A stretch of 64,000 bases of DNA from Fimbriimonadaceae bacterium. Lineage in GTDB: Bacteria > Armatimonadota > Fimbriimonadia > Fimbriimonadales > Fimbriimonadaceae. The notes beneath the pieces are model-generated. The model saw only the letters and a list, made by a program, of their open reading frames with translations, did no database searches and was not told the origin of the DNA. The first letter of the stretch is position 1. Every line of letters begins with the position of its first letter. Made by a program: the position numbers and the translations under genes. The stretch spans positions 268,087 to 332,086 of the forward strand of contig JAHBTB010000002.1 in NCBI GenBank assembly GCA_019638795.1, read 5' to 3'. Shown here piece after piece: positions 25,515 to 33,725 of this stretch.

Positions 25515-26525
25515 TCAGAAGCCCTTGGCGGCGATGAAGTCGCAGATGTCGGCGATGCGGCAGCTGTAACCCCATTCGTTGTCGTACCAGGCGACGATCT
25601 TGCACATGTCGTCGAGGACGATCGTGTCCACCGCCGAGAAGACCGAACTGTGGGGGTTGCCCTTCAGGTCGCTGCTGACCAACGGCTCGTCGCTGTAAAG
25701 GAGGATCCCCTTCATCGGGCCGTCGGCGAACTCCTTCATCGCCGCGTTGATCTCGTCCGCGCTCGCCGCGCGTCCCAGGTGGGCGGTGAAGTCGACGACC
25801 GAGACGGTCGGCACAGGCACCCGGAACGCCATGCCGGTGAACTTGCCCTTGAGCTCGGGGATGACGAGGCCGACGGCCTTGGCGGCGCCGGTGCTGCTTG
25901 GCACGACGTTCTCGGCGGCGGCGCGGGCGTCGCGCAAGTCCTTGGCGGCGGTGTCCACCGTGCGCTGGCTGTTCGTGTAGGCGTGGACAGTGGTCAGCAG
26001 CCCCTTCTCAATCCCGAACTTTTCGTGCAGCACCTTAGCGACCGGAGCGAGGCCGTTCGTGGTGCAACTCGCGTTGCTGATGACGCTGTGTTTGGCCGCG
26101 TCGTACATGCCGTCGTTCACGCCCAGGACGATGGTGACGTCCTCGTTCTTGGCCGGTGCGCTGATGACGACCTTCTTCGCGCCGCCCGAGGTGATGTGGG
26201 CCCGGGCCGCGTTGGCGTCGGTGAAGCGGCCGGTGGACTCGATGACGATGTCACACCCCAGGTCGCCCCACGGGATTTTCGCGGGGTCGGTCTCGGCAAA
26301 GACTTTGAACTTGTCGCCGTCCACCGTGATCGACCCTTCTGCGGACTCCACGCCCCCCGCCCAGGGCCCGTAGGTCGTGTCGTACTTGAAGAGGTGGGCG
26401 TTTGTCTTTGTGTCGGTCAAGTCGTTGATCGCGACGACGTCATGCTTTCCCTTGTAGTGGGTCAGCAGGGTGCGTAGGCTGAGCCGCCCGATCCGTCCAA
26501 AACCGTTGATGCCGATCCTTGCCAT
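25515..26525 (-). CDS. gapA: Glyceraldehyde-3-phosphate dehydrogenase
   Basis: Glycolytic NAD-dependent oxidation and phosphorylation of glyceraldehyde 3-phosphate. The 336-residue protein has the N-terminal [14 protein letters not shown] nucleotide loop. The active-site segment is [12 protein letters not shown], with catalytic Cys154. The second cysteine of the usual SCTTNC motif is Gly158 here. WYDNEWGYS lies near the C-terminus. Upstream on its strand are GAGG at 6 bases and TAGACT 21 bases before the ATG. A long hairpin follows. No pgk or tpiA is adjacent, so it is probably monocistronic. Confidence 0.95.
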   Translation of the reverse strand: MARIGINGFGRIGRLSLRTLLTHYKGKHDVVAINDLTDTKTNAHLFKYDTTYGPWAGGVESAEGSITVDGDKFKVFAETDPAKIPWGDLGCDIVIESTGRFTDANAARAHITSGGAKKVVISAPAKNEDVTIVLGVNDGMYDAAKHSVISNASCTTNGLAPVAKVLHEKFGIEKGLLTTVHAYTNSQRTVDTAAKDLRDARAAAENVVPSSTGAAKAVGLVIPELKGKFTGMAFRVPVPTVSVVDFTAHLGRAASADEINAAMKEFADGPMKGILLYSDEPLVSSDLKGNPHSSVFSAVDTIVLDDMCKIVAWYDNEWGYSCRIADICDFIAAKGF

Positions 26526-26546
26526 TGAATGCCTCGTGACCCGGCC

Positions 26547-26552
26547 AGTCTA
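26547..26552 (-). promoter_or_regulatory. -10 box of the gapA promoter
   Basis: TAGACT on the minus strand, 21 bases before the ATG, followed by an ordinary GAGG ribosome-binding site. It contrasts with the leaderless starts elsewhere. Confidence 0.4.
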
Positions 26553-26577
26553 CCGGTGCGAGGCACCGGGGGACTGG

Positions 26578-27861
26578 TCAGGCGGGCTCTCCGGCGGGGA
26601 CCCCGGGCCGCTTCTTCTCCATGATCCAACTGTAGAGCGGTGAGGCCATGAGGGTCGTGATGACGGCCATCAGGACCAAGACCGTGTACAGCCGCTGGGT
26701 GATGACCCCTTGTTGCAAGCCGATGTTGAGGATGATCAACTCCATCAGGCCGCGCGAGTTCATCAGGGTGCCGATGGCGAAGCTTTCGCGCCACGGTTCC
26801 TTGTTGGCCCGCGCGGCAAGGGTGCAGGAGACACCTTTCCCGAACACCGCGACGCCCAGGGCGGCCAGGGCGAACGTCCAAAGCTCTGGCGAGTCGATCA
26901 GGCCCATCTTGGTGTTGAGGCCGCTGAAGACAAAGAAGAGCGGGAGCATGAACGAGACCACGAACGGCTCGATTTTCTCCTTGAGGCCTTCTGCCAGCGC
27001 ACCTTTGGGGATGGCCGTGCCGCAAATGAACGCGCCAAAGACGGCGTAGACGCCGACAAGGTCGGTGAACCACGACCCCAGCATCACGACGATGAGGACG
27101 ACCGCGAAGGCGTCCGCGCTCATCTCATTGGCCTTTTCGACGGCTTGGGCGACCTTTCTGAACAGGGCCTTGCCGACCGTCAGCATGAAGATGGCGTACA
27201 GGATGCCGCCGCCGATGGCCAACCAGGCGTACGACGGGTTGGATTTCGTGCTGGCGACGACGACGGCGAGTCCGACCCACGCCACGACGTCGTCCATCGC
27301 CCCCGCCGACAGGGCGAGCGTCCCCATGGACGTGCCGGAGATGCCTTTCTCACGGATGATCCGGGCGAGCATCGGGAACGCGGTGATGCACATGGCCGCG
27401 CCCATGTAGAGCGCCGCTTGGTCGACTCCGACGTGCGGCTCAAAGAGGCCGAACCGGGGATAGACCAGGTGGACCAGTCCGATGCCGAGGATGAACGGGA
27501 CGACGATGCCGCTTGCTGAAACGGCGAGGGCGCCCTTGGCCCTCGACCGGAGGAGGTTGATGTCCAAGTCGACGCCGACGAGGAACATGTACAGCGACAG
27601 GCCGACCTGGCTGATCGCGTAGACGACTTGGATGGTCGGATGCCGCCCTCCACCGGGCAAAGTGAGCGGGAAGAGCGCGTCCGACAGTTGAGGGGCGACC
27701 GCGCCCAGGAGCGACGGGCCGAGGCACACGCCCGCGATCATCTCGCCGACCACCTGCGTCTGGCCCAGGAACCGGCGCCCGAGCCAACCGATGAGGCGGC
27801 ACACCGCCAGGATGATCGCAATCTGCAAGAAGACGTGGATACCGAGCTGAAGGTCGTTCAT
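26578..27861 (-). CDS. CPA2-type cation/proton antiporter
   Basis: A 427-residue inner-membrane protein with about 12 hydrophobic helices, of the KefB/NapA-like CPA2 family exchanging K+ or Na+ for protons. Conserved features are GEMIAGVCLGPSLLG in the early helices, the unwound-helix region CITAFPMLARI and the ion-binding aspartate pair in SAGAMDDVVAW. A late SRGLMELIILN motif is also present. It has no C-terminal TrkA_N domain, so it is the short form. It is divergent from the lipoprotein gene; the intervening region contains an inverted repeat. Ion specificity cannot be read from the sequence. Confidence 0.85.
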   Translation of the reverse strand: MNDLQLGIHVFLQIAIILAVCRLIGWLGRRFLGQTQVVGEMIAGVCLGPSLLGAVAPQLSDALFPLTLPGGGRHPTIQVVYAISQVGLSLYMFLVGVDLDINLLRSRAKGALAVSASGIVVPFILGIGLVHLVYPRFGLFEPHVGVDQAALYMGAAMCITAFPMLARIIREKGISGTSMGTLALSAGAMDDVVAWVGLAVVVASTKSNPSYAWLAIGGGILYAIFMLTVGKALFRKVAQAVEKANEMSADAFAVVLIVVMLGSWFTDLVGVYAVFGAFICGTAIPKGALAEGLKEKIEPFVVSFMLPLFFVFSGLNTKMGLIDSPELWTFALAALGVAVFGKGVSCTLAARANKEPWRESFAIGTLMNSRGLMELIILNIGLQQGVITQRLYTVLVLMAVITTLMASPLYSWIMEKKRPGVPAGEPA

Positions 27862-27926
27862 GCCAAACCGCCCCTAGACGTGCCTTGAACCGTCAGAAAG
27901 CACACTGGATTCGCCTCGTCCCTCGT

Positions 27927-27942
27927 CCTGACCATTGTCAGG
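27927..27942. promoter_or_regulatory. Inverted repeat between antiporter and lipoprotein genes
   Basis: CCTGAC-CATT-GTCAGG, a perfect 6-pair dyad midway between two divergent starts. It may be an operator; no regulator gene is adjacent. Confidence 0.25.
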
Positions 27943-27985
27943 CCACGCCGAGACCAGTCGAAATCGCATGATACGCCAACTTGCA

Positions 27986-29053
27986 ATGCGGAACAAGAAT
28001 TACATGAAAGCGCTCGCCGCCCTGCTTGCGGCCATGGTGGTCGTCGTCGGTTGCGGCGGGGGTGGCGGCGGTACGGCGGCAAGCACTTCTGGTTCGACAG
28101 GGTCGACCTCGGGAGGGACGACGGGCGGCAGCTCGACGGGAGGCGGCACGACGGGCACGACCGGAGGCACGCCCGGCACTCCGGACCTCGGGCCGAACGC
28201 CAACTTACGGGGCAAACGGGTACTGCCTGCCGACGACCCCTGGAACACCCCGGTCGACACGATGCCGGTGGACCGCAACAGCGCCAACCTCATCGCGTCG
28301 ATCGGGCTCACCAAAGGCTTGCACCCGGACTTCGGGGCGAATTGGAACGGCGGCCCGTTCGGCATCCCTTACATCGTCGTCGCGGGAAGCCAGGCCAAGG
28401 TGCCGATGAGCTTCGACTACGCCGACGAGAGTGACCCTGGCCCGTACCCGTTCCCGGCCGACGCGCCTATCGAAGGCGGGGCGGCCAGCGACGGCGACCG
28501 CCATGTCCTCGTGATCGACCGCGACAACTGGACGCTCTACGAAACATGGGACAGCCACCCGCAGGGTGGGGGCGCGTCCTGGCACTGCGGTTCCGGGGCC
28601 AAGTTCAACCTGACCACGGGCACGACCCGCCCGGCCGGGTGGACGAGCGCCGATGCGGCGGGCCTGCCGGTCTTTCCTGGGCTGGTGCGCTACGACGAGG
28701 TCTCGGCAGGTGAGATCAACCACGCCTTGCGGTTCACCGTGGCGACGACCCGTCGCGCCTACGTCGCGCCGGCCCGCCATTGGGCGAGCAGCAACACCGA
28801 CCCGGACCGCCCGCCAATGGGGATGCGGGTGCGGCTCAAGGCGTCCTTTGACATCTCGACCTTCCCGCCCCAGGCGCAGGTCGTGCTCCGGGCCATGAAG
28901 AAGTACGGGATGATCGTCGCCGACAACGGTTCGGACTGGTACGTGTCCGGCGCGCCGGACTCCCGTTGGGACGACGAGCAACTGAACACGCTGAAAACGG
29001 TGCAGGGCTCGAACTTCGAAGTCGTCCAGATGGGGCCGGTGACGAGCGGGTGA
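27986..29053 (+). CDS. Putative lipoprotein of a conserved secreted family
   Basis: A 355-residue protein with a lipoprotein signal (KALAALLAAMVVVVGC) and then a run of glycines. A Gly/Ser/Thr linker of about 45 residues follows, probably a spacer from the membrane. The folded part begins near LPADDPWNTPVDTMPVDRNS and includes Trp/His-rich stretches (WDSHPQGGGASWHCG) and a closing VADNGSDWYVSG. This architecture occurs in secreted proteins of several phyla, but I cannot assign an activity. ATG at 27986 or 28004 both leave the signal intact. The downstream VOC gene starts 29 bases after its stop. Confidence 0.65.
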   Translation: MRNKNYMKALAALLAAMVVVVGCGGGGGGTAASTSGSTGSTSGGTTGGSSTGGGTTGTTGGTPGTPDLGPNANLRGKRVLPADDPWNTPVDTMPVDRNSANLIASIGLTKGLHPDFGANWNGGPFGIPYIVVAGSQAKVPMSFDYADESDPGPYPFPADAPIEGGAASDGDRHVLVIDRDNWTLYETWDSHPQGGGASWHCGSGAKFNLTTGTTRPAGWTSADAAGLPVFPGLVRYDEVSAGEINHALRFTVATTRRAYVAPARHWASSNTDPDRPPMGMRVRLKASFDISTFPPQAQVVLRAMKKYGMIVADNGSDWYVSGAPDSRWDDEQLNTLKTVQGSNFEVVQMGPVTSG

Positions 29054-29082
29054 CCGGCCTGCTTCGGGCCACAATGCCGCTG

Positions 29083-29556
29083 ATGCACAAAAACACAATT
29101 TGCCTGTGGTTTGACGACGACGCCGAAGCGGCGGCGAGGTTCTACGCCGAGACCTTCCCGGGCAGCTCGGTCGACGCCGTGCACCGGGCGCCGTCCGACT
29201 ATCCCGGCGGCACCGCCGGCGCGGTGCTGACGGTCGAGTTCACCGTCTGCGGAATCCCATGCCTTGGTTTGAACGGCGGGCCTGTGTTCACCCACTGCGA
29301 GGCGTTCTCCTTCCAGATCGCCACGGAAGACCAGGCCGAGACCGACCGCTACTGGGACGCCATTGTCGGCAACGGAGGCGAGGCGAGCGCCTGCGGTTGG
29401 TGCAAGGATCGGTGGGGCGTCTCGTGGCAGATCACGCCGCGCGCCCTCACTTCCGCCTTGGCCCAAGGCGGCGACGTCGCCAAGCGCGCCTTTGAGGCGA
29501 TGATGGAGATGGGCAAGATCGACGTCGCCAAGATTGAAGCGGCGGCCCGGGGTTAG
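29083..29556 (+). CDS. VOC-superfamily (PhnB/glyoxalase-like) protein
   Basis: A 157-residue cytosolic protein of the vicinal-oxygen-chelate fold, closest to the PhnB-like group. It opens with the typical MHKNTICLWFDDDAEAAARFYAETFPGS, has FTHCEAFSFQI mid-protein and WGVSWQITPRAL near the end. Family members range from dioxygenase-like enzymes to resistance proteins, so no substrate is proposed. I chose the ATG at 29083 because the first beta strand follows at once; earlier in-frame starts at 29050 and 29074 exist. Its stop codon is shared with that of the convergent DnaJ-WD40 gene in TTAG. Confidence 0.75.
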   Translation: MHKNTICLWFDDDAEAAARFYAETFPGSSVDAVHRAPSDYPGGTAGAVLTVEFTVCGIPCLGLNGGPVFTHCEAFSFQIATEDQAETDRYWDAIVGNGGEASACGWCKDRWGVSWQITPRALTSALAQGGDVAKRAFEAMMEMGKIDVAKIEAAARG

Positions 29557-30713
29557 TCTTCGATCTCGGGCGTGCTGAGCGACCAGACGCGGAGCGTCTT
29601 GTCCAGACCGCCTGCGGCCAAGGCCAGCCCGTCAGGGGAGAAGGCGACGCACGACACAGGCTGGTGCGAAGCGTCGATCTGGCCGTGACCGGTGCCGTTG
29701 CGGGCGTTCCATAGCCCGACGCGCCCGTCCCGGCTGCCCGAGGCGAGAAGCCAACTGCGCGGGTGGAAAGCCAGGGTCTCGACCGGCCGCTGGTGGCCGA
29801 AGAAAGTCTTCGTCAACGTGGCGTCGGCCAAGTTGAAGACCCGGATCGAGAGGTCGACGGCGGCCACCGCGAGTAGCCGCATGTCGGGGCTGAAGGCGAG
29901 GGCCGTCACCGTCGACCGCACGTTGCTCAGGGCCAGTAACTCCCGGCCGGTCAATCCGCACCAAATCTTGACGGTCGCGTCGGCCGAACCGGTGGCGAGG
30001 CGGGCCGAGTCAGGGCTCCAGGCCAGGGCGGTCACCGACTCGGTGTGGGTGTGCCCGCTGAAGCGCACTTGGCCGTCCGAGACCCGGACGACCCGCATCG
30101 AACAGTCGACGCTCCCCAGGGCGAGGCTCTCGCCGTCAGGCGACGGGGCGAGGGTCACGACCCAGTCCTTGGGCTGGGTGCGCCAGACGTCCACGCGGCC
30201 TCCGTCCACCCGCCAGCAAGCGAGGTTCTGTTCGGTGCTCCCTGCGACGACGACCCTCTCGGGGCCCTGGACGCTCATAGCGCTGACCACGCCTCCCTCC
30301 AGCCTCACCCGCGACTCGGGGTACTCGTAACTGGGTGACCAGAAGATCACCTCGTTGTCGAAGCTGGCCGTCGCGAGGCGGTTGGCGCCCGGCGCGAAGC
30401 CCATGGCGTAGACGGGGGTCCGGTGGTCGCGCAGACGCCGGGCGATGGTGGCGACCACCGCGCGCTTACGGTTCGTCTGCCGTTGCTCTGGCTCGGCATT
30501 GCCCGTCTCGCCGATGCTGGCGTCGTACTCCATGCGACGGACGGGGTCGCTGAGCACCTCGAAGGCGACATTGATCTGGGCCATCCGCTCGTGAGCCTTG
30601 GGGTCCGGGTTCAAATCCGGGTGGAAGGTGCGCGCGAGCTTGCGGTAAGCAGAGCGGACCTCCTTCTCGTCGGCTTTGGGAGGGACGCCCAAGATGTCGT
30701 ACAGGGTGGGCAA
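29553..30713 (-). CDS. DnaJ-domain / WD40-repeat fusion protein
   Basis: A 386-residue cytosolic protein. Residues ~3-65 are a J domain (LYDILGVPPKADEKEVRSAYRKLARTFH, cut short here) with the HPD tripeptide needed to stimulate DnaK. A basic linker (TNRKRAVVATIARRLRDH) leads to about six or seven WD40 blades filling the rest (LATGSADATVKIW; LASGSRDGRVGLW; LAAGGLDKTLRVW). The propeller probably selects clients or partners. No ATG precedes the J domain; the best start is TTG at 30713 (Met-Pro-Thr-Leu-Tyr), 9 bases after CATAAT on its strand. It is divergent from Gfo/Idh. Confidence 0.8.
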   Translation of the reverse strand: MPTLYDILGVPPKADEKEVRSAYRKLARTFHPDLNPDPKAHERMAQINVAFEVLSDPVRRMEYDASIGETGNAEPEQRQTNRKRAVVATIARRLRDHRTPVYAMGFAPGANRLATASFDNEVIFWSPSYEYPESRVRLEGGVVSAMSVQGPERVVVAGSTEQNLACWRVDGGRVDVWRTQPKDWVVTLAPSPDGESLALGSVDCSMRVVRVSDGQVRFSGHTHTESVTALAWSPDSARLATGSADATVKIWCGLTGRELLALSNVRSTVTALAFSPDMRLLAVAAVDLSIRVFNLADATLTKTFFGHQRPVETLAFHPRSWLLASGSRDGRVGLWNARNGTGHGQIDASHQPVSCVAFSPDGLALAAGGLDKTLRVWSLSTPEIED

Positions 30714-30722
30714 GGCAGGGTG

Positions 30723-30728
30723 ATTATG
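30723..30728 (-). promoter_or_regulatory. -10 box before the DnaJ-WD40 TTG start
   Basis: CATAAT on the minus strand, 9 bases before TTG. The spacing matches other leaderless starts and helps fix the unusual start codon. Confidence 0.4.
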
Positions 30729-30734
30729 ATTGCT

Positions 30735-30752
30735 CCCGGTCCCGTGACCGGG
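30735..30752. promoter_or_regulatory. Dyad between DnaJ-WD40 and Gfo/Idh genes
   Basis: CCCGGTC-CCGT-GACCGGG, a perfect 7-pair inverted repeat in the 63-base divergent gap, between the two -10 boxes. It is well placed to act as a shared operator. Confidence 0.35.
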
Positions 30753-30765
30753 GCTAAGCGTCCCC

Positions 30766-30771
30766 CAGAAT
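30766..30771 (+). promoter_or_regulatory. -10 box before the Gfo/Idh operon
   Basis: CAGAAT, 5 bases before the ATG. The surrounding AAT-CGG-CC-ATG resembles the ribE start region. Confidence 0.35.
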
Positions 30772-30776
30772 CGGCC

Positions 30777-31871
30777 ATGCGCAAAACTGCCGTGGGAATC
30801 GTCGGCTGCGGCAACATTAGCGGCATCTACCTGCAAAACCTCACCGGATTCGCCCAGACTCGGGTCGCCGCCGTCGCCGACCTCGACCTCGACCGGGCGA
30901 AGGCCAAGGCGGCAGAGCACGGCGTCCCGAAGGCGTACGGCCTCGACGACATCCTTGCCGACCCAGAAGTCGAAATTATCCTGAACATCACCGTCCCCGA
31001 CGCGCACCACGAGGTGGCGATGAAGGCGGTCAGCGCCGGGAAGCACGTCTACAACGAAAAGCCGCTGACGGTTGAGCGGGCTGAGGCCCAAGAACTCCTC
31101 GCCGCCGCCGAGGCCAAAGGGGTCCGGGTCGGTTGCGCGCCCGACACCGTGCTCGGGGCGGGGGTGCAGACGGCCCGCGAACTGATCGACCGAGGCGAGA
31201 TCGGCCGGGTCGTCAGCGCCCAGGCCTGGATGATGGGGGCCGGGCCGGAAGGCTGGCACCCGAACCCGACCTTCTACTATGCCAAGGGGGGAGGGCCGCT
31301 CTACGACATGGGGCCTTACTACTTGTCAGCGCTCATGACCTTGGTCGGCCCGGTGGCCCGGGTCACGGGCTCGGCCCAGACCACCTTTGCCGAGAGGACC
31401 GCCAGCAGCGCCGGCAACGAGGGCAAGAAGATCCCCGTCATGACACCGACGCTGATCCACAGCGTCCTGGAGTTCGAGGGTGGCCCGGTCGCCCAGTTGA
31501 CGACCAGCTTTGACACGATGGCCGACCCCGGCTACCCTCACATTGACATCTTCGGCAGTGAGGGCATGGTCCGCGTGCCCGACCCCAACGGCTTTGGCGG
31601 GCCGGTGCTCCTCAAGAAGAAGGGTGCGGACAGCTTCACCGAAGTCGAGGTGCGACGCCCCTATGCGGAGAACAGCCGTGGCGTCGGCGTGCTGGACATG
31701 GCCCTGGCCATCCAGTCCGGCCGGCCGCACCGGGCCAACGGGCAGATGGCGGCCCACCTGCTGGACGTCATGCACGCGGTGCACGAGTCGAGCACCCAAG
31801 GACGCCACATCGTCCCGGTCGTCCACGCCACCCGTCCGGACGCCATGCCGGACACCGAGCTCGACGCATGA
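30777..31871 (+). CDS. Gfo/Idh/MocA-family oxidoreductase
   Basis: A 364-residue NAD(P)-dependent dehydrogenase, likely acting on a sugar or polyol. The Rossmann domain starts VGIVGCGNISGIYL. The catalytic-site signature is HVYNEKPLTV, where the lysine of the EKP motif is present. The C-terminal alpha/beta domain includes GGGPLYDMGPYYLSAL. It is the first gene of a tight plus-strand operon: its stop overlaps the next ATG by 4 bases, followed by two membrane-associated small proteins and DppA. Substrate not predictable. Confidence 0.87.
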   Translation: MRKTAVGIVGCGNISGIYLQNLTGFAQTRVAAVADLDLDRAKAKAAEHGVPKAYGLDDILADPEVEIILNITVPDAHHEVAMKAVSAGKHVYNEKPLTVERAEAQELLAAAEAKGVRVGCAPDTVLGAGVQTARELIDRGEIGRVVSAQAWMMGAGPEGWHPNPTFYYAKGGGPLYDMGPYYLSALMTLVGPVARVTGSAQTTFAERTASSAGNEGKKIPVMTPTLIHSVLEFEGGPVAQLTTSFDTMADPGYPHIDIFGSEGMVRVPDPNGFGGPVLLKKKGADSFTEVEVRRPYAENSRGVGVLDMALAIQSGRPHRANGQMAAHLLDVMHAVHESSTQGRHIVPVVHATRPDAMPDTELDA

Positions 31872-32431
31872 GCATCGACGACCGTCTGCCTGACGAGCCA
31901 AGGACCGGGCAGGGCCCGGGTGGTAAGGACTGGCTCTTCGCCCTGACGGTCACTGTCCTCTTGGGGACCGATTTGGCCTACCTGAAGAACCTGGAAGGCT
32001 TTCAGACGGCGGTCCGCTACTACAGCCAGGTGGGCGGCGTGGCCCAGACGCACGCCCTGGGGTTCGCCGTCGACGTCGCGGTGATCCTGACCATGGTCGT
32101 ATGGTTCCTGCGGCCGTACCGGAGGTTTTGGCCCGAGACCGTGCTGGGGGCCCTTGCGATCGTCGGCCTCCTGAACTGCTGGGCCGAGGTCGTCGTGGCG
32201 CTCAGCGCCCGCCACGGGGCGGTGTACCGCCTCGACGACATCCCTTTTCGGCCCATGAACAACTGGGGCCTGTTCGGTGCCTTCGTCTTCACGTTCTACA
32301 TCGTCGCCAAGGCTGACCTGAAGCGTTTCTTTGGACGCCGGGTGGTGTGGGCGAAGCTGGCCCTGCTGGTGTTCTTGTCGGGGGCGCAGTGGGTGGCGTA
32401 CCAGGCCCTGCAGGCCAAGTTGGGGTTATAG
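31868..32431 (+). CDS. Four-helix membrane protein, unknown function
   Basis: A 187-residue protein with a polar N-terminus and four hydrophobic helices at about 22-40, 66-82, 92-112 and 132-150, plus a shorter one near the end. The ATG lies in the ATGA overlap with Gfo/Idh, indicating translational coupling. I do not recognise the family. It is immediately followed by the next gene (TAG then ATG). Confidence 0.65.
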   Translation: MSIDDRLPDEPRTGQGPGGKDWLFALTVTVLLGTDLAYLKNLEGFQTAVRYYSQVGGVAQTHALGFAVDVAVILTMVVWFLRPYRRFWPETVLGALAIVGLLNCWAEVVVALSARHGAVYRLDDIPFRPMNNWGLFGAFVFTFYIVAKADLKRFFGRRVVWAKLALLVFLSGAQWVAYQALQAKLGL

Positions 32432-32881
32432 ATGAACCAAAAGTGGAAAGTCGCGGGCCTGATGGCGTTCTTCCTGGGGTTCCCCTTGGCAGGGATGATG
32501 GTCGTTTGGGGCGACGCCCACGGAAAGATCCGGGCGTCGGCGACGACGTTCGTCGCCCCGTTCGCGGATTCGGCGTTCGGCAAGTGGGACGGCTCCGGGG
32601 TCCTTGACGCCTGGAACGCCCAGACCAAGGAGGCGGCCCCTGACCAGGCGGCTTGGGCCAAGTGGAAGGCCACGTACGGTGAGGCGGCCGGGCCGGTGCG
32701 ACTTGAGCCGTTCAGTTCTTACACCAGTGAACGCCAAGACCAGATGTGGCAGGTCGTCAAGATGCGGCTCCATGTGCCAGGCTCTCTGAAAGCCGCGGTC
32801 GTCGAGGTCGAAGTCGCCCGAAAGACGGTCGTGCCGATCTGGCACTTCGAGCACATCGAAGTGCGGGACGACAAGCCATGA
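32432..32881 (+). CDS. Membrane-anchored protein, unknown function
   Basis: A 149-residue protein with one N-terminal hydrophobic helix (VAGLMAFFLGFPLAGMMVVWG). It is either a signal anchor or an uncleaved signal. The rest is polar and contains a beta-rich C-terminal half. No domain is recognised. It sits between the four-helix protein and DppA, its TGA overlapping the dppA ATG. The two small proteins may form a pair specific to this operon. Confidence 0.6.
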   Translation: MNQKWKVAGLMAFFLGFPLAGMMVVWGDAHGKIRASATTFVAPFADSAFGKWDGSGVLDAWNAQTKEAAPDQAAWAKWKATYGEAAGPVRLEPFSSYTSERQDQMWQVVKMRLHVPGSLKAAVVEVEVARKTVVPIWHFEHIEVRDDKP

Positions 32882-33717
32882 AAGTTTATATCTCCGCCGA
32901 CATCGAAGGGACGACCGGGACAGTGAGCTGGGCTCAAACCGGTGGCCCCAACTCCGACTGCTACGACTGGGCGTTCGCCCGCCGCATGATGACCCACGAC
33001 GTGAACGCGGCGGTCCGGGGTGCACGCGCTGGCGGGGCGGACATGATCTTGGTCAAGGACAGCCACGGCAACAGCAAGAACCTGCTGATCGACGAATTGG
33101 AGCCGGGCGTCGAGCTTATGAGCGGCCAGGGGAGCGGGGCCGACGGCATGATGGAAGGCATCGACGGGAGCTTCGATGCGGCCATGCTGGTCGGCTACCA
33201 CGGGATGGCGGGGACGCTCCATGGGATCATGGAGCACACGATCAGCGGGATGGTGCACCGCTGCTGGGTGAACGGCGTCGAGACCGGCGAGATCGGCCTC
33301 TCGGCGGCGACGGCGGGCCATTACGGTGTGCCCCTCGTCTTCGTCTCCAGTGACGCGGCGGGCTGTGCCGAGGCGGCCGGCCTGGTCCCGGGGGTGAAGA
33401 CGGCGGTGGTCAAGCATGGGATCGGCCGGTACATGGGGCGGCTCCTCCACCCGTCGGTGACCGGTCCGCTCATCGAAGCGGCCGCGGCCGAGGCGGTGCG
33501 CTCGGCCGGGTCTGCGCCCACGGTCTTCACTTCGCCCGTGACGGTCAGGCTCGAGCACAACCGGAGCGAGGAGACGGACGCCGCCTGTTTGCTGGACGGG
33601 TGGAAGCGGCTCGACGCTTTCACGATCGAATACACGGCGGCGGACTGGCCGACGGCCCACCGCGCGACGCGACGGGCGATGTCGGTCGCCGGACTGGGAC
33701 GCGGGGCCCACGACTGA
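32878..33717 (+). CDS. dppA: D-aminopeptidase, peptidase family M55
   Basis: A 279-residue zinc peptidase of the DppA family, cleaving N-terminal D-amino acids from short peptides such as D-Ala-D-Ala. The signature SADIEGTTG gives Asp8 and Glu10. His63 (DSHGNS), His108 (VGYHGM) and His120 (EHTISG) occupy the other family metal and catalytic positions. In Bacillus the enzyme forms a decameric ring. Here it closes an operon led by a Gfo/Idh dehydrogenase, suggesting scavenging of cell-wall or D-amino-acid material. It ends 8 bases before the convergent LON-domain gene. Confidence 0.88.
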   Translation: MKVYISADIEGTTGTVSWAQTGGPNSDCYDWAFARRMMTHDVNAAVRGARAGGADMILVKDSHGNSKNLLIDELEPGVELMSGQGSGADGMMEGIDGSFDAAMLVGYHGMAGTLHGIMEHTISGMVHRCWVNGVETGEIGLSAATAGHYGVPLVFVSSDAAGCAEAAGLVPGVKTAVVKHGIGRYMGRLLHPSVTGPLIEAAAAEAVRSAGSAPTVFTSPVTVRLEHNRSEETDAACLLDGWKRLDAFTIEYTAADWPTAHRATRRAMSVAGLGRGAHD

Positions 33718-33725
33718 CGGCGCCG

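Noticed and set aside
28060..28185. GC-rich simple sequence that could be a tandem repeat
   Set aside because: It encodes the Gly/Ser/Thr linker of the lipoprotein and has no exact repeat unit.
30603..30628. GGGTTCAAATCC with flanking complementary bases, resembling a tRNA T-arm
   Set aside because: It encodes the HPDLNPDPK region of the J domain, and no acceptor, D or anticodon arms can be placed around it.
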